A stretch of DNA of 64,000 nt from Coleophoma eucalyptorum (GCA_026120035.1 JALRME010000045.1:62001-126000); one strand, 5' to 3'; positions 35,293 to 48,746 are shown, counted from the first letter of the stretch. The notes: generated by a model from the sequence alone, not told the origin. A program made the numbers and translations.

Positions 35293-38200
35293 TGTGTGAG
35301 AGAGAGAGAAGGCTGAGGGTGATGATGATTATGAAAGGTTGTATGAGGTGGTAGGTTAAGTTACACCCCTTGCGTAGGAGAGAGAAACTGGAAACAGAAT
35401 GGAAGATATGGAAAGGAGATGAGAGATATCAAACGGTGTTGGTGTGGATGGATGGACCAAGGTGCAAACAGGAAATTCAGGGTCCTATATAGATTTCCTA
35501 CTTGGCATATGCATCAGCCAGAACCACGCATTTCCAAACCATCATGACCAACTAACTAAACAAGCACAGGGCAAGACAGGACCCCTAAACCCCACCCGTG
35601 CTAGGCCGCATGGGCAGATAGCGGGGGCAAAAGGACCCCTACGGCAGCGAGCAAGTAGCACCGATGAGCTCTTCGTCACTTTCGATCCTGGCATCCCTGT
35701 CACCGCACACCCAATCAAGCCAATCATGTCTCTTAAAGCGGCTACCGCGACTGACGCTTAAGGAAGAAGCCTGCAGATCCGAGTCAACGTCATGCGGTGG
35801 GTGGCGTGCCCACTCTTTTGTGTCTGCCGTCCAACTAATTCCGTAGGCAAAGTTACCTGCGGTACTCAGAGCCCAGCCCGAACGAAAGAAAGTACTGCAC
35901 TTCCCTTCACACCAGACTACTGTCGCCATCGTGTCCGACACCATGATTCGCTCTACACCCCAACCGCATCACGAGGCATTTCGGCTTGACCTTCCATGCC
36001 ATAGGGAACCACCGTAACCATAACCATCCCATGCGATACGATATACTTTGGAGCGTACAGCTCCAGCACGGTGCCATATGCTATACGGCCATCGACTGTT
36101 AAGACATCGACGATGAGGAATGCGAAGTACAGCATATCGGAAGACGTGCCCCTCATCTCTCATTCTCGTTCTGGAGCTTTCCTATTTTCTGCATCTCGAT
36201 TGGCATTCTTTCTCCATAACTACCTATATGTTGTATCATCATTCTGGGATCCTGCTATGCTCTCCATTGTAATCCAATGTAATCCAAGGATCTGGTACGA
36301 AGAGCGCTTATAGGAAAGGCCCATCAGCAGTGTGAAGTCAGGACTACCAGGGCTTGCACATGGGGCACAGGAAGATCGACTTTCTTATCCGCAAAATAGC
36401 TAGTTTCTTAATGCTCCTCCTTTCCTTTGCGGGGAGTCTTTGACGTGTGCGCACGCGAAACAGTATCAGTCCTTTCCAGCATATCTCGATCAGCGATTTC
36501 CCATTCTTATTGAATTAAACCCTTGTTCGTCCCCCATCTATCTTGCAGCTACTGCAACACTCGCATAGCAAGGGTCTTGCCGTTGATACCTTGGTGCCAT
36601 GGCCCTCGAATCAGACCAAAGTTTCTGGCTCTGCTACCCACGCTATCCTACCCTACCTACGGACCGGGCATGATATGGCACACCTGATGAACGAAGCGGC
36701 GCTTTAATCTCGAAAAAGGTTTGCTTTAGTACCTTGCGGGAGGCGTGCCTTTCCGTGTCGTGCCTCCCTCTACCGTTCTCATGTCCTGAGATGATCGAAC
36801 GCAAGGGAACCAGGAGACGGTGGATGGCAGAATGATTGGCCGAAGACCAAACAAATCTCCCACGTCTACGATCACGATGCCTCTAAACCCGTGCTTTCAG
36901 AGAGCCAAAGGCTCGAGTGCCGGAGAGAACCTTTTGCTAGTTGTCTTTTGCGTACAAAGCTTGAGCACTTAGCCTGTCGTTGCACAAGGGAAGGTGGCCG
37001 TTTTCTCAGCCGGGCCAATTATTATGTCATCTGTGTGGATGGCCCGCGAATCAAGTCACACCAACAAGGAAGAAAAAGCATCCTAAAACCTCTCGACCTC
37101 CAAGCGTAAGCTCCAGCTCATGCTCAAGCTCCAAGTTAAATGTTACACGCTTGAATCAATAGTCGTCACCACCCAATGGAAGCAGGAAACAGCCGCGACC
37201 GTATGCCAAGACAACATCAGCATGTTCTTTTTCGACTTTGACATCATCGGCCAGCCTGCATCCCTGACGCCTGCATAGGTCCCTGCATGCTAAGTGTCAG
37301 GACTTAGCAAGCGAGGCCATTCAGCTGAGCGGGAGATGTTCATATTCACATTCACATTGTGTCTACACCACAAACCCAACAGCCCTCGAAACAACACGGG
37401 AGCATGGGTGATCTTGACTTTCTTTGCCCGGCTCACGAGAGGGAGAGCAACGGTAGAGCTTGCCTCTATTGGCACACCACTGCTCTTCTCCGCACAAGGC
37501 CACGAGCGTTACACAGATCAACAGCCGATCATAACACGCCGGAGAGGGAAGGCTCTGCAAATGCGTCGAGTCAAACCATGCCCTGCTATGGCTCGTCTCT
37601 TAGTCGCCAGGATCAAACGTCAGAAGGGCTCTGGAAAAGGTGTATGGGGACGGGCGGTCGTCGAACTGGGGACATGGATCCTGTCGAACAGATACCTTAA
37701 ATGCTGCATCTACGATAGAGGACGCCTACCCTAAGCACCTAAAGTGTCCGCCACCGATCGCAAATATGGATGCCACACCGAGAAGTAGCACAGAGCTGCC
37801 TCTAGAGGATCTTGACATCCCCTCCAACCTGTCATCACGATCAAGTGCCAATTGTGTTGATGTACTTCATATGCAAGCGTTTCGATCCATTGGCCTTCTG
37901 GCGATTTGTGGCTATCATGCTGTCATGCTCTGTGCCATTGGTACCGATGCACTACGTTTTTACTGGAGCTTCATGCGGCACAAAAGTTTCAAGCCCACGC
38001 GAGTAGGGTGATCATGATGGAACGCTCAAATAAGCTGCTGGTAGAGCCAGTATGCAATCTCTCGACCTCGTGCCATGACAACCAACCTCGTGGGGTACAG
38101 TAGCGTGAAGATGGGATTGAACCGTGAGGCTAATCGCGAGGAATGCAATATCGAGATGTCCGACATCATAGCCCCAACTTTCTTGGAGCTATTGACAGGC

Positions 38201-40990
38201 CTACTCCCCACGTAGTTCGTCACCGTAGAAAGCTTCTAGTGAGTATAGCACGCAGTACTGTTGTAATTGTCTTACCCTAACAGATCTCCTTCAGGGTGTG
38301 TGCCCCGTTCGAATCTATTCGGCATCACTTAAATTCACAATCGCAATTCTCGTTTTCTTCGAGTGCTCTTCGTACGAGTCACTCTGGCTCCTAAATGTTC
38401 TCATTAGCGCAAGCAGCAATGATCAGCAATGATCAAATCGAGAGGGTAGTTCCATCGGCCTTCTAGCATCTATCCGCAACTATTGCTCTCATCTTTCTGT
38501 TGTCATAGTTTGGAGTATCAGTAAGATGAGATCACGAATTCGTCACATCCTTCCTATCACCACTATTCCCGCACACAACGATTAAGCATGGTCGTCATTA
38601 TGCGCATCATTACATCCGTCCCTTGCAACGCATGCAACTCTACGCACCAACCAATTTCCACAATAACATGGCAATAGGGATACGGTTACTTTCAGCTTCA
38701 GGGGGGTAACATCATCGTACATGATGACTATAGTGAGACAGATTGCCAGCCAGCAGCATCATGGCTTTGCATATCAATTACTTATCTCTCATCTTGCTAT
38801 CGCATACCTACAGTGTTCAAGGGGAGTGCCAGGTAATCAGCCTGTCTCTACCATTTAGCAAGGTCGGCTGAAGGTCGGCTGAAAAGTGATAACATTTGGA
38901 TTCGCCTCTTAATCATCGTTCCTCACAAGATGTCTCAACAATCTATCTTCTGACAACTTGTCAATACGAGTTCTTACAGGCCTAGAGCACCCCAGTATGA
39001 TCATCACTCACTAGCTTTTAGTGGCCTGTTGACGTCGCTTGTTACTGGAAGTTCAGCCACTTTTAAAAAGGGTATGAGGAACAGACAGGATTACTCATCA
39101 ATCAATGAATTCTCGCGTGCTGCTTTCAAACGATATATTTTATGATCCACAGATGATGTTCGCGCTGGGGAGATTCCATTAAAGCTATTCGTCATACTCC
39201 CTACCACCTCTTTCGTCTCCCCGAAGTCTGGATGAGACAGAGGGAGCAGAAGTGTCCAACCATGCTCTCCTACTGATCTACGGATATTGAAAATTCCTCA
39301 CCGGCAAGGGAAAAGTAATACCAAGATCTGTGCCTTGTCTTGTTTTCATCGTCATCTTGCCTAGATGGGGAAATTTGATGTCATATCTACATCAAGGTCA
39401 CTTAGCGGTGGCGAAAAGAAGCGAGGGGAGAAGCGAGTATGCCATCTCGATTGACAATCCAATGAATGCAGTGCGGACCAGAAAGCAAGAGGTAAAACTC
39501 AGAAATGCAAGCAAATATTCCTTACTGATGAGTTTTAAAACACACTACATTGTATTTCTAGGCATGGTCAAATTCAATTGTTCTCTTTGTTATTGGAGTT
39601 GCGTCCTTGAAGCCGGTAAAGGGCGTCAATTTTATCACATGATATTGCCACTTTACCGCCTCTTACGCTACTCAATTCAAGGTCAATGATGTGTCTCTCA
39701 TTTCATCATAATATCCTGAATCTTGTCGCTCCCGTAGAGTGTAACCAGGACCTAGGATACTGAGAGCAACACAACCGAATCTTGTACATACCTTAGACAT
39801 ATGTGCTTTTTGTAGGTGAAAATTCTGGAGAGCATTTTCATTTTAGCTTGTTGGTATCGCATTGAAGCGAAGTCTACTTTGCTCTGTTTCATTCCAAACC
39901 CTCACTCTTCCCACTGTAGTATCTCTCAAATATTTTGCTTACCACAACTCTCATTATTTATTTAGGCATTATCAAACCTCCAGAGGCTTTCACCCAAGTC
40001 GTTGCGCAAAGGCCACCCACACAGAATACCGGAATAATGTCGACCTGCGAAACACTCGAACATGCCAGTCTGTGATGTGTTACCACAGCATCCAAAGCTC
40101 CTCAACCCAGCTTTCTCAAAACACCCGGCTCTCCTATCCTTACTGCTGTTACTTGACAGCACGAAGCAAGCAAATGGAAAAGCTGGGCAAGATGGACCAT
40201 CGCGTTGAAAACCCCTTCGCTCGCTTTTGCTGGTGGGTGAGAACACAGGCCGTTACATTCTCGAGTTCTGTCCAAACGACAGCTTTCCTAGCTTCGGGGT
40301 GCCGTTGTGATCCTGAGTCTTTCTGTCCTATGGTATCTGGCTCCCTGTACCATTGCGGCCGAGGACTCGAGAAAACACAATTCGGAATTTCCTTGGTGCC
40401 GATCTACCTAGATGGGCAGGTAGCTGTTGTGAAGCTTGTCTCAATGCTGGTGAGATTTGGAATATATTTTGCGAATTCTCTGTCAGTACATGGCACTAGA
40501 GGAGTTGAAGAAACTTCAGTTTATGGTAAGGTAGGTGGGATGTAAGCCGACATATCCAAAAATCTCTCCGGTCAATGTATAGTCCTAAACTATTCTCATA
40601 ATTCGATCTCCTCTTTGAATATACTCCTCGTTACTGTCTCATTCCAAGTGCCTACCATAGTTTAAACGATACTTCAGTACAGTCATGAACAGGTATCAAT
40701 TTACCGTGTTACTTGTGTAAAAATTACTGCCGTGCTACCATAGCATTTCTGCAGGATGAATAATATGAAGTAGTGGGTAAGCATCATGCAACAGTTTGAA
40801 CAGGAACCTTTTCTTTCTTCTGCATATTGAAGTACCTTTTAGTCGATGTCTCCAGAAGGAAGTGCTAGTATTAATTAGAGAGCAGACAGTTCTATATTGC
40901 TATTTTTTGGTGCATGTAGATATGCAAATGGAAGTACATTTTACGTAAAATTGGGTAGAATATAGGCATGTTTCACTCTCCAGCGTCTCC
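35293..40990. other. 5.7-kb gene-free region
   Basis: No ATG-initiated frame with coding-like composition and no splice chain found on either strand. Small perfect tandem duplications are visible: AGCAATGATC twice at about 38,414-38,434, AAGGTCGGCTG twice at about 38,860-38,882, and a GTAATCCAAT/GTAATCCAAG pair near 36,270-36,290. The right part (38.2-40.9 kb) becomes more AT-rich. A 684-base open stretch at 39,862-40,545 opens on TTG and is not convincing as a gene. Confidence 0.55.
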
Positions 40991-42709
40991 TTATTGCTTT
41001 GTCGCGACAACAGCCGCAACCTCCGTGCTTCTCTCCCCGTCACTTTCATCGATTCTCTGGTGTTGTGCACTGGCAAATATTAGCATCACGACTCAATGAC
41101 TCCACGGGGAGACATACATCTGTCTATCATGGAGGTATTTTACCACCCAGGTCATTATGATCAACATGATCGCGCATGCCAGGGTGAACGAATAGCCTTT
41201 CGTGAAGCGTGGGCTTTCCACCGTCGGAAAAACTAGAATCAATGTCCAGGCGGTGGTGGACTGAGAGATGGCATTCATAGCGACGATAGTCAACGCCCGC
41301 TCTTCGGCAGAATACTTCAGGATATCTTGGGCCCACCTACAGCCGTCAGTACACAATGGAATGTGTGGTTGATTGGAACACCAAGGTACTCACCCGTACA
41401 GAACTGACGAAATGGCGTTGGCGAAATACGTCGTGTTGAAAGCAAACCACAGCGCCGACTCGGGGACGTTCCAGATCACGATAATAATCAGTCCCAAGAT
41501 ATTGATGATGTAGGCAATTGTAATGGCCCATTGTGGTGAACGGAAGAAGTCTGCACCAAAACATACGGCAAGTGTTATAAAAATACCGACTGCAGGCATG
41601 GTGGAGCCCAAGTTGTTCACTTGTGGCGTTGAGTATCGGTTCAGCGACTTAATCCAGAGTAAATATCCACCATTGGCTGTGTTCAAGGATCCGTTCCAGA
41701 ACATCACGTCCCAGAAGACAAGGACATATATGTGCCAAGATGTGAAGACCTTCTTCAACAGTTTAAAACTCCATGGTGCCGGTGGCTTGTGCCCTGCCGC
41801 TGCAAGACGTCTTCTAGCAACTGCAATGTCTGCTTTGGTGATGAAGAAGCGACTGGGCTTATCGGGAGTACCAGGGAAGATGAAGTATCCAATTAAAGCG
41901 AGTGGTAGCGTGCAGATGCTGGTTATGATGAAATTCCACCTCCAGCCTTCTAAACCATTCACGCCGTCTAGGTTGGAAATAGCTGCGGCTTGCAAAAATC
42001 CTGCGCTTGCTGTGCCCAAGGCTAGTCCGATATAAAAGCAAGCACCACGACGACCGCTAGCACATGTAAGATAGTAATTCTTGGGAAAGGGGGATGTGTT
42101 AATGAATGATAACTCACAGCTCGTGACCTTTGTACCATGACCCGAGGGTATAATGAATGGCCAGAAAGAAGGGACTCTATATCATGTGAGTATAAGACGC
42201 TGGAGAATAAAAATTTATACGTACCTCAAAGAGACCGATGAGGAAGCGATATGCTATTAGCTCTGGAAGCCCCTTGGCTCTATATTGCAGCAGGTTGAAG
42301 ATGCCCCAGCACAGATCCAGTGTTGGGATAAGGATGTGCTGAGGTACCTTAGGGAAGAAGTACCCGAAAGGAACCTGGCCTATGCAGTTTCCTACCAAAA
42401 GTGCTGACTGTAAATGCGAGAGATCATTTCCTCCAAGACGGAGGTCCTCTTTCATGCCAGAAACATATGCATTGTCTGTCGTGCCAGATTAGCATGACTC
42501 TGTTCAATTACGGGAGTTATTCACTTACTCAGATTCGCAGCATCAAGATACTTCACCCAATAGATGGCAAGAGCATACGGTATGATGAGAAGATCCAACT
42601 TCCATATTAACTTTCGCTCCTCGGGTGTGTCGTTCTCGTCGAACCATCGGAAGCGAGAGAGGAAAGACTGGCTCGGCTTGGAAGCGAGCTCTGAATTGAC
42701 TTCCGACAT
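40991..42709 (-). CDS. MFS transporter, anion:cation symporter (allantoate/pantothenate permease-like)
   Basis: Six phase-matched exons: 42709-42529, 42475-42225, 42176-42118, 42056-41394, 41336-41118 and 41069-40991, giving 483 residues. ACS-family hallmarks are visible: RKLIWKLDLLIIPYA, the junction-restored DAANLNNAYVSGMKEDL, GQVPFGYFFPKVPQHILIPT, a central block around SPFFLAIHYTLGSWYKGHEL, FIFPGTPDKP, and 10-12 hydrophobic segments. Family members carry organic anions such as allantoate, nicotinate, pantothenate, biotin or sulfonates. Substrate specificity cannot be read from the sequence. The short cytosolic tail ends ATKQ. It is divergently paired with the flavin monooxygenase gene 638 bases away, which suggests shared control and that the carrier imports that enzyme's substrate. 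Confidence 0.9.
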
Positions 42710-43347
42710 ACTTCGAGCGGTTTTGTCGACGACAACGTTACAATCTGTACTTGTCGTCTGAATTTTCTTTGTTGTATTAAGTAGCCATGTTTGCGTCGGA
42801 CTACTAAGGTATTCCTGAGAAATGCAATGATGACGCAAGTGCAAGGATATTTTCCGTCTTCATACCTATCTCTGCATGGATTTGACCCCAACCTTGGATG
42901 ATACAGTAGCTTGTACCCTCATTTTTGTTCTTGCTGATGGTTTAAGGGCTTACACCAGCATCGGAGTCAGAATAAGTGGTGCTGCAGAAGCCTTATTACC
43001 GATATACGTGCTGTTGACCGTGGTCGGTACTCCAGAGCAACAACTGTCGCTCGCTTATCATTTCAGTATGGTGATAAAAGCACGACATTGAAGTCGATAT
43101 GCAGCCATAATGCAAGTTAAGCACGACATCTGCGAAGCCTACTTAGCGATCCACTGGAGTGATTGCGGCCAAGCGTTTTTCCTATCAGACGATTTGAGTA
43201 TCTGTAGGTTGATTATCTTTTTAATCCTATCACTTCCTACTTTATGGGAAGCTCTCCTTGTCCTGCAGAGAACTCAAAAAAGGTTGCCTGTGAGTCGCTA
43301 GCCCAAGAACTAAAACACTCTTAAAATCTCGAACCTTGATATCTACA
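42710..43347. other. Bidirectional promoter between transporter and monooxygenase
   Basis: 638 bases separate the two ATGs. No convincing frame inside. It contains one CCG-N4-CGG element (listed separately) of the kind bound by Zn2Cys6 regulators. Confidence 0.55.
43018..43027. promoter_or_regulatory. Candidate Zn2Cys6 site CCG-N4-CGG
   Basis: CCGtggtCGG, an everted pair of CGG triplets, lies inside ACCGTGGTCGGT between the divergent transporter and monooxygenase genes, 321 bases from the monooxygenase ATG. Such triplet pairs are typical of binuclear zinc-cluster regulators. A single match of this length can be chance. Confidence 0.35.
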
Positions 43348-44975
43348 ATGTCAAACATCGATGGTCATGATGTTAACGGAGAGGCTGAGGGCCAGCAAAC
43401 AGCTGCCCCAAAGCAAATAATCCTTAATGCCTTTGACATGAGTGGAACATTAGGACATCTCAGTCCCGGACAATGGAAGGTAATATCATAAAACCAGTCT
43501 TACCCGAAATTGCAATCTAATGAACTCAACAGAATCCTAAAGATCGCTCTAGAACCAAGTTGAAGCTGACCTACTGGACGGAGCTCGCACAGCTTTTGGA
43601 GCGCGGGAATATCAATGCCTTGTTCTTGGCTGATTCAACCGCTGGCCATGCAGTGTATGGAGGCTCGATGGATGAGTGCATCCGTAGAGGTGCTCAGTAC
43701 CCTGTCATTGACCCGAGCATCCCAATCACAGCCATGGCAGCCGTGACAAAGCATTTGGCGTTTGCCATCACAACTTCAACCAGTTTTGAAAGTCCTTTCA
43801 TTTTAGCCAAGCGCTTCTCAACCCTGGACCATCTAACAGATGGAAGGATCGGATGGAATATTGTGACTTCGTGAGTCTGCATCTTTGAACATATGATTTC
43901 CTGACTAATCGAATTTATAGATGGAAGGAGGGTGCTTTTAAAGCCATTGGTCTTGCAGCCATCATCGACCACGACAAACGATATGATATGGCTGATGACT
44001 ACCTCAAAGCTCTTTACAAGCTGTGGGAAGGCTCCTGGTCAGACGATGCTGTAAAATTCGATGTTGAAAACGACCTCTATGCTGAACCCAGCTTGATTCG
44101 AGAGATCCACCATAACGGACCTTATTATAAGCTTGATACTCGACACATCGTTCCTCCTAGTCCACAAAGAGTCCCATTTTTGTTTCAAGCTGGAACTTCC
44201 ACGTGAGTAGAGTGCATAACCTGACTTGATTGAGTTGAATCTGATTTGAGGCAACAGCGCAGGATCAACCTTTGGGGCAACACATGCCGAAGCAATCTTC
44301 GTAGCCAGCCACTCGCCGTCACTCCTGAAGCCCAAAATCGCGCGCATCCGCTCCATTGCTGCTTCGCTTGGTCGTGATCCTCAATCTCTGAAGTTCTTCG
44401 CAACAGTTACGCCATTCATAGGAAAAACTGTTGCTGAAGCGCAAGAGAAACATGCGGAAGCCAAAAAATACGCTAGTGTGCTAGGTGGACTCGTCCTCTT
44501 TAGTTCCTGGACTGGTATTGATGTCTCGAATCTTCCTCTGGATGAAGAGATCAATCCAGCAGACCATCGCGATGGGGACAAGATTTCTTCCACTCTTGAT
44601 GGAATGACTAGCACGAGTGAAAGCATCCCAAAATGGACACCAAGAGTCATTGCCGAAAAGGCGGCTTTTGGTGGACTTGGACCTTGTCCTGTGGGAACAG
44701 CTGACATTGTAGCTGATGAGCTGCAGAGATGGATCGACGAAGGTGATTTGGATGGGTTCAATATCGCATATGTGACAACACCCGGATCCTTTGAGGACGT
44801 GGTTGACTTGTTGGTTCCTGAGCTGAGGAGACGCGGCTTATACCCTGGAGCTCCCGCTGAAGACGAAGAAGGGCTTACAGCCCGTGAGCGAGTATATGGT
44901 AAAGGGCAGAAGACGCTGAGGGATGACCATATTGGCTCGAAATACAAATTCAATGTGTACAAAGAACAAGAGTAG
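43348..44975 (+). CDS. FMN-dependent luciferase-like monooxygenase (NtaA/SnaA/DszA-type)
   Basis: Four phase-matched exons: 43348-43479, 43533-43870, 43921-44202 and 44258-44975, giving 489 residues. The start region IILNAFDMSG, the WTELAQLLERGNINALFLAD segment, DPSIPITAMAAVTKHLAFAI, and the motif HLTDGRIGWNIVTSW are those of the flavin-dependent NtaA/SnaA/DszA/SoxA group. These use FMNH2 and O2 to oxidise aminopolycarboxylates, sulfones or similar compounds. TAGSTFGATHAEAIFVAS and the C-terminal VDLLVPELRRRGLYP also fit. A partner flavin reductase is needed but none is next door. No targeting signal seen; cytosolic or peroxisomal use is open. Paired divergently with the ACS carrier. Confidence 0.9.
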
Positions 44976-45459
44976 TTATCGAAATTGAGATCTCCAATAC
45001 TTGAGCCTCTGTAAACTTAACAGTATCATTATTTTTAGTAGACGTAGTGTGCTTAGGTAATAAACTGGGCAGAGCAACAAATCTATCACTTATTTAGTGG
45101 TTTGTGAGATATTCTCAGTCTGATTGCCTTCGTCCAGCAGTTACTTCTTTACTACCACTAGTACTATCAACTGTGCATTTTTTGCACACCCCAATCCCAC
45201 CCTACAATGATACAAATATTTCTCTAACTATATCTTATTTACTCTCTTTGGAGCAAATCACCACTCTTCGAAGCAACAAACGTAGTTTTCTGCACGTTAA
45301 AGGTCACCCCTAACATTATGATCTGTGTAACGAATCGACAACACAAATGAAAGAGGTGACAAAATTAACGGCTGTTCTCTATACATAACTTATTTCTGTG
45401 GTATGGTAATGTTGCAGGGCTAACGATAGTAGTTTTACCCAAATCATTTCATAAAGATT
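44976..45459. other. Convergent intergenic region
   Basis: 3' ends of the monooxygenase and the rhodopsin-domain gene. AT-rich; no gene seen. Confidence 0.5.
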
Positions 45460-46868
45460 TCAAGACCCCTCCTTGACAGACTCATTTCTAGTGGACTCTG
45501 ATGGGAGGCGGTGTCTTTCGTCTGCTGGACTATTCCGTAGCCATGGAATATATTTGACGAATAGTGCTTTACAAGGCGGTATTGATGCTGCACAGATGCC
45601 AACTGTAATCTCGGTTGTTGAGAACACAAATATCGGGAAAGACTCGTCTTATAAGAGTTAATGTTAGAAACATAAACTTAAACATGGTTTCAAATAGACA
45701 TATTTCGGGGGATTAGGGAGAGTCGAGCTGTCGATAGTGCAACTCATATATTCCCAAAACTTACAAATTGGATCCTTTTCATTTATTCCAACAGAAAGTA
45801 TCGTTAGGCGACCAGCAGAGGCGCCACAGACCCTTATTATAGCCGTTAGACAATCCTGACAAAAGTAAATACAAAATAAATCTTACAAAACTCCCATTGA
45901 AAAAAGAAGAATTAATCCAATCTTTCGTCGAATTGATATTGTAAGACCTGTAGAAACGAGAGTTAGCATCCTTGTCATATATAAAACTTCAGTTTTTATA
46001 AAACAAGATAGCTCATACTCCAAATTGGCACTATTGGGATAACCAAAATTCCGATATCAGTGGCTACGTTAAATGCCGAGACGCCGTACTGAGTCGGTTC
46101 TCGAGGGAGGCAATGACCAATTGAATTCCCATGCTGATCGAACTCAACCACATTCCAGTACAATGATACTGGAATACATTGTAAAGTTAACAAGATCGTA
46201 AAAGCAACAGAAACTATAGTGATAAATCCTATGAAGACTTTTATAAAAAGTCGCAGCCGTCCAAGGAGGATAAACGTGAGATAAAAGGTGAGGATGGATA
46301 CTTTGGTTGCGCAGAGGGCGATCGGATAAATTATCTGTAGTGAAAATTGTAACTAGACATAGTGAGAGGGAGATATTGTTGCTCTACTGGTTTTGTAACA
46401 GACCTTTCCAAAATATACAAGTTGCGCGGGGCTGAATTCCCAGATATGGTGACTTAGGCCTGGTGCAACTGGATTCTCAACCATTAGAATTTACGAATAC
46501 AGTAAAATTATCCACGTGAGATCGAGATTAGCGACGTACTGAAGGAAGAAATTATTGCTACCACTAAGGCGAGTCCCTAGCAATACGGTTAGTTGCCCAA
46601 CTCAAGAATAACAGGGTATAATAATCCGGCCACTTACCATGCCGACAGCCATTGCTCCATCACTGAAACCCACATTTCTTGTAATCAGAATTCTGGTATA
46701 GAATCTGAGTATAACCAGAGCCAATGCTGCGAGAGTTAGTGTCCAGTTTATGGCCTGAACAGCCTGTTCGCGAGACGTGTAGTTCTATACAATGATATGA
46801 ATTTGTAGACGTTCAGTTTCAAATCAAGAATGCCTTACTGTAGCTCGTGACACAACTGGCGTGGCCAT
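45460..46868 (-). CDS. Fungal rhodopsin-domain integral membrane protein (PTH11/SAT4-like)
   Basis: No long frame exists here, but eight short exons can be joined in phase: 46868-46839, 46784-46638, 46576-46540, 46468-46404, 46334-46019, 45947-45892, 45855-45765 and 45647-45460, giving 309 residues. Seven hydrophobic segments appear in family order, with SREQAVQAINWTLTLAALAL, a LQCIPVSLYWN motif, GHCLP, FNVATDIGILVIPIVPIW, SIRRKIGLILLFSMG, DCLTAIIRV, and FVFSTTEITVGICAASIPP. This is the rhodopsin-like (PF20684-type) domain of many fungal surface proteins. There is no CFEM domain. Least certain: the sixth donor (GTTTTG; using the nearby GTAAGA breaks the frame) and the fourth acceptor. The function of such proteins is mostly unknown; a sensor role is only suggested by PTH11. 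Confidence 0.65.
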
Positions 46869-48746
46869 AATAAAGAGTCGATGTCTTTGTTTGTCTGGGA
46901 TGAATTATCCTCAAATGTCTATCTGTAGTTCAAGCAAACTAATACGGACCAATCGATGTTGGGATTCAAACTAATTCAATTTGAAACTTGTAACAGGTTA
47001 AAGATGTTGGAATTCTGGGCCATCTTGCAGTATATGAGGGATAAATCTAAGTGCGGAATGGTTTAATATCGCTAGCTCGTCACAGTTGACACGCAACCGG
47101 CGAAAGTTTAACTATATTCTTCAAGTAGCCTGGTTCGCTTCTAGAGTGACGATAACAGCAAGATCAAGTTAGCTCTTTAATCGAGCCAGCAGACATAATC
47201 TGGAACCAAACTAATGCTGATCGCCTGAAACTGTGATTTTTGTAACAGCATCCATGAATTTTTACTAACGTACTTTATAAGCGAGTATCCTATATAAGCA
47301 AGTGTCCTACTTCCTACGTGTTCTACTTTATATTTAAACTAGAATACCTCTACCAAATAACATTTAATTGCTAGTTACGAATGATCATTTAGGCTACACT
47401 CTGAATAGCAGATGGAGTATAAGCAAGGCGACTATTAGCTTCTACCTGAGATGTATATCAACGCTACATTACTTGAACCCGAGTACGAGCGGCATGCTAA
47501 ACATTACCGGGGAGTAAGCGACGCGTAGTATTGTGGTGGGGAAAGTCCCATCAGAGCATAGAGTTGCAGGACGTGGAATAGAGGGTACTTCAGTAGCAGC
47601 ACTACATTTCGCAGCTATCGTCAAATGTTGGGTTGGTTAAAAAGGTATGTAAACTGTTGCTTGTCTATAGAACAGCCCAACTGCATTTATGTATGCTTGA
47701 TCCACGTGACAAAATAGAATTGGAATCAAGTGACAGCAGGTAACCCCGTCACAGTATTAGTATAAGCGAGCAAACGGTGAAGTCTTGGAATACCTGATTA
47801 AGGGATCTAAAAATGAGTTAAACTAAGGAGATACTAACAAGAGGAATGCCTACATTTTAGTGGGGTTTGTTTAACCTACAGTAGCGATTATAGATAATCC
47901 TCCTTAGAGCTTTGATGCATTAAATATTAGGCGCCGGACCAGGATGCTATTATGAATAGAGACTTATTTGATGATTAGATTACATAAGACAAATATATCA
48001 TAGCTGCATACCAGTGGGAAATCTCGCCTGTTCAACCTAACAGCCGTTTCTAACCATTTTAAACCCACGCGATCTTAGATTATTTGTGACTTATTGCTTG
48101 GAGTTGCTTGGCAAAAGCCGATCGAAACCATCTTGTCTCCGTCTCCGTCTCCGTAGGATCTAGTAAACTTCTGGTCATGCACTCCGAGTTGTTCCATGTT
48201 CTAGCTAAACTTGATTGGCCTTTTACTGCCCAGGTCACTCTTAGTCGAATTCCTTATATTTGTTAGCCTGGCTGTCTTCGTATAGAATAGTATTCTAAAT
48301 CAAAGACAGATGAATAAACAAGTTTATACTATGCAAAGTTGAGCAATTTTTATTGAGCACATTGAAATTGCTTTAGCAAAGTTTGATAGGCTTTATTATT
48401 ACTAGAGATGCTAATATTTCCACATTTTGGAACGAATAATATACAATAACGACTCCTATTTAACCCAATGTAAAGTACAATAAGTAGAGAGAAGAATGCT
48501 AACAAAACCCCGCCGGTCATATAAGTATGCTTTCTAATACTTCTATTTTGAATGGAACCAATCTATTTGCATTCAGCCAGCACAGATTTGTCTAATTCAC
48601 GAGCTAATGATCTATACCTCTGGAGCATATAACCCGGGGAAATGAATCTATCCCCCAAGAACATCAGCGATCATTCTATCACAGCTTGCGGGGAATTGTG
48701 CAATAATATGGGAAATTACTTAACATACTGATTGCAGCTTCCAAGT
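46869..48746. other. AT-rich gene-free stretch
   Basis: AT-rich with dense stops in all frames. No splice chain or family motif seen on either strand. It may hold decayed repeats, but I could not identify any. Confidence 0.5.

Noticed and set aside
37294..37734. 146-codon frame in the 35-41 kb gap
   Set aside because: Competes with equally long frames in other phases, has no domain, and its start is poor.
39862..40545. A 684-base open frame on the plus strand
   Set aside because: It opens on TTG and its internal ATGs leave only a fragment. The composition is cysteine- and tyrosine-rich without domains, and no family is recognised. Probably chance.
45460..46868. Initial reading as a RIP-destroyed pseudogene
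   Set aside because: Eight exons close in phase and restore all motifs of the rhodopsin-like domain, so apparent stops fall in introns.
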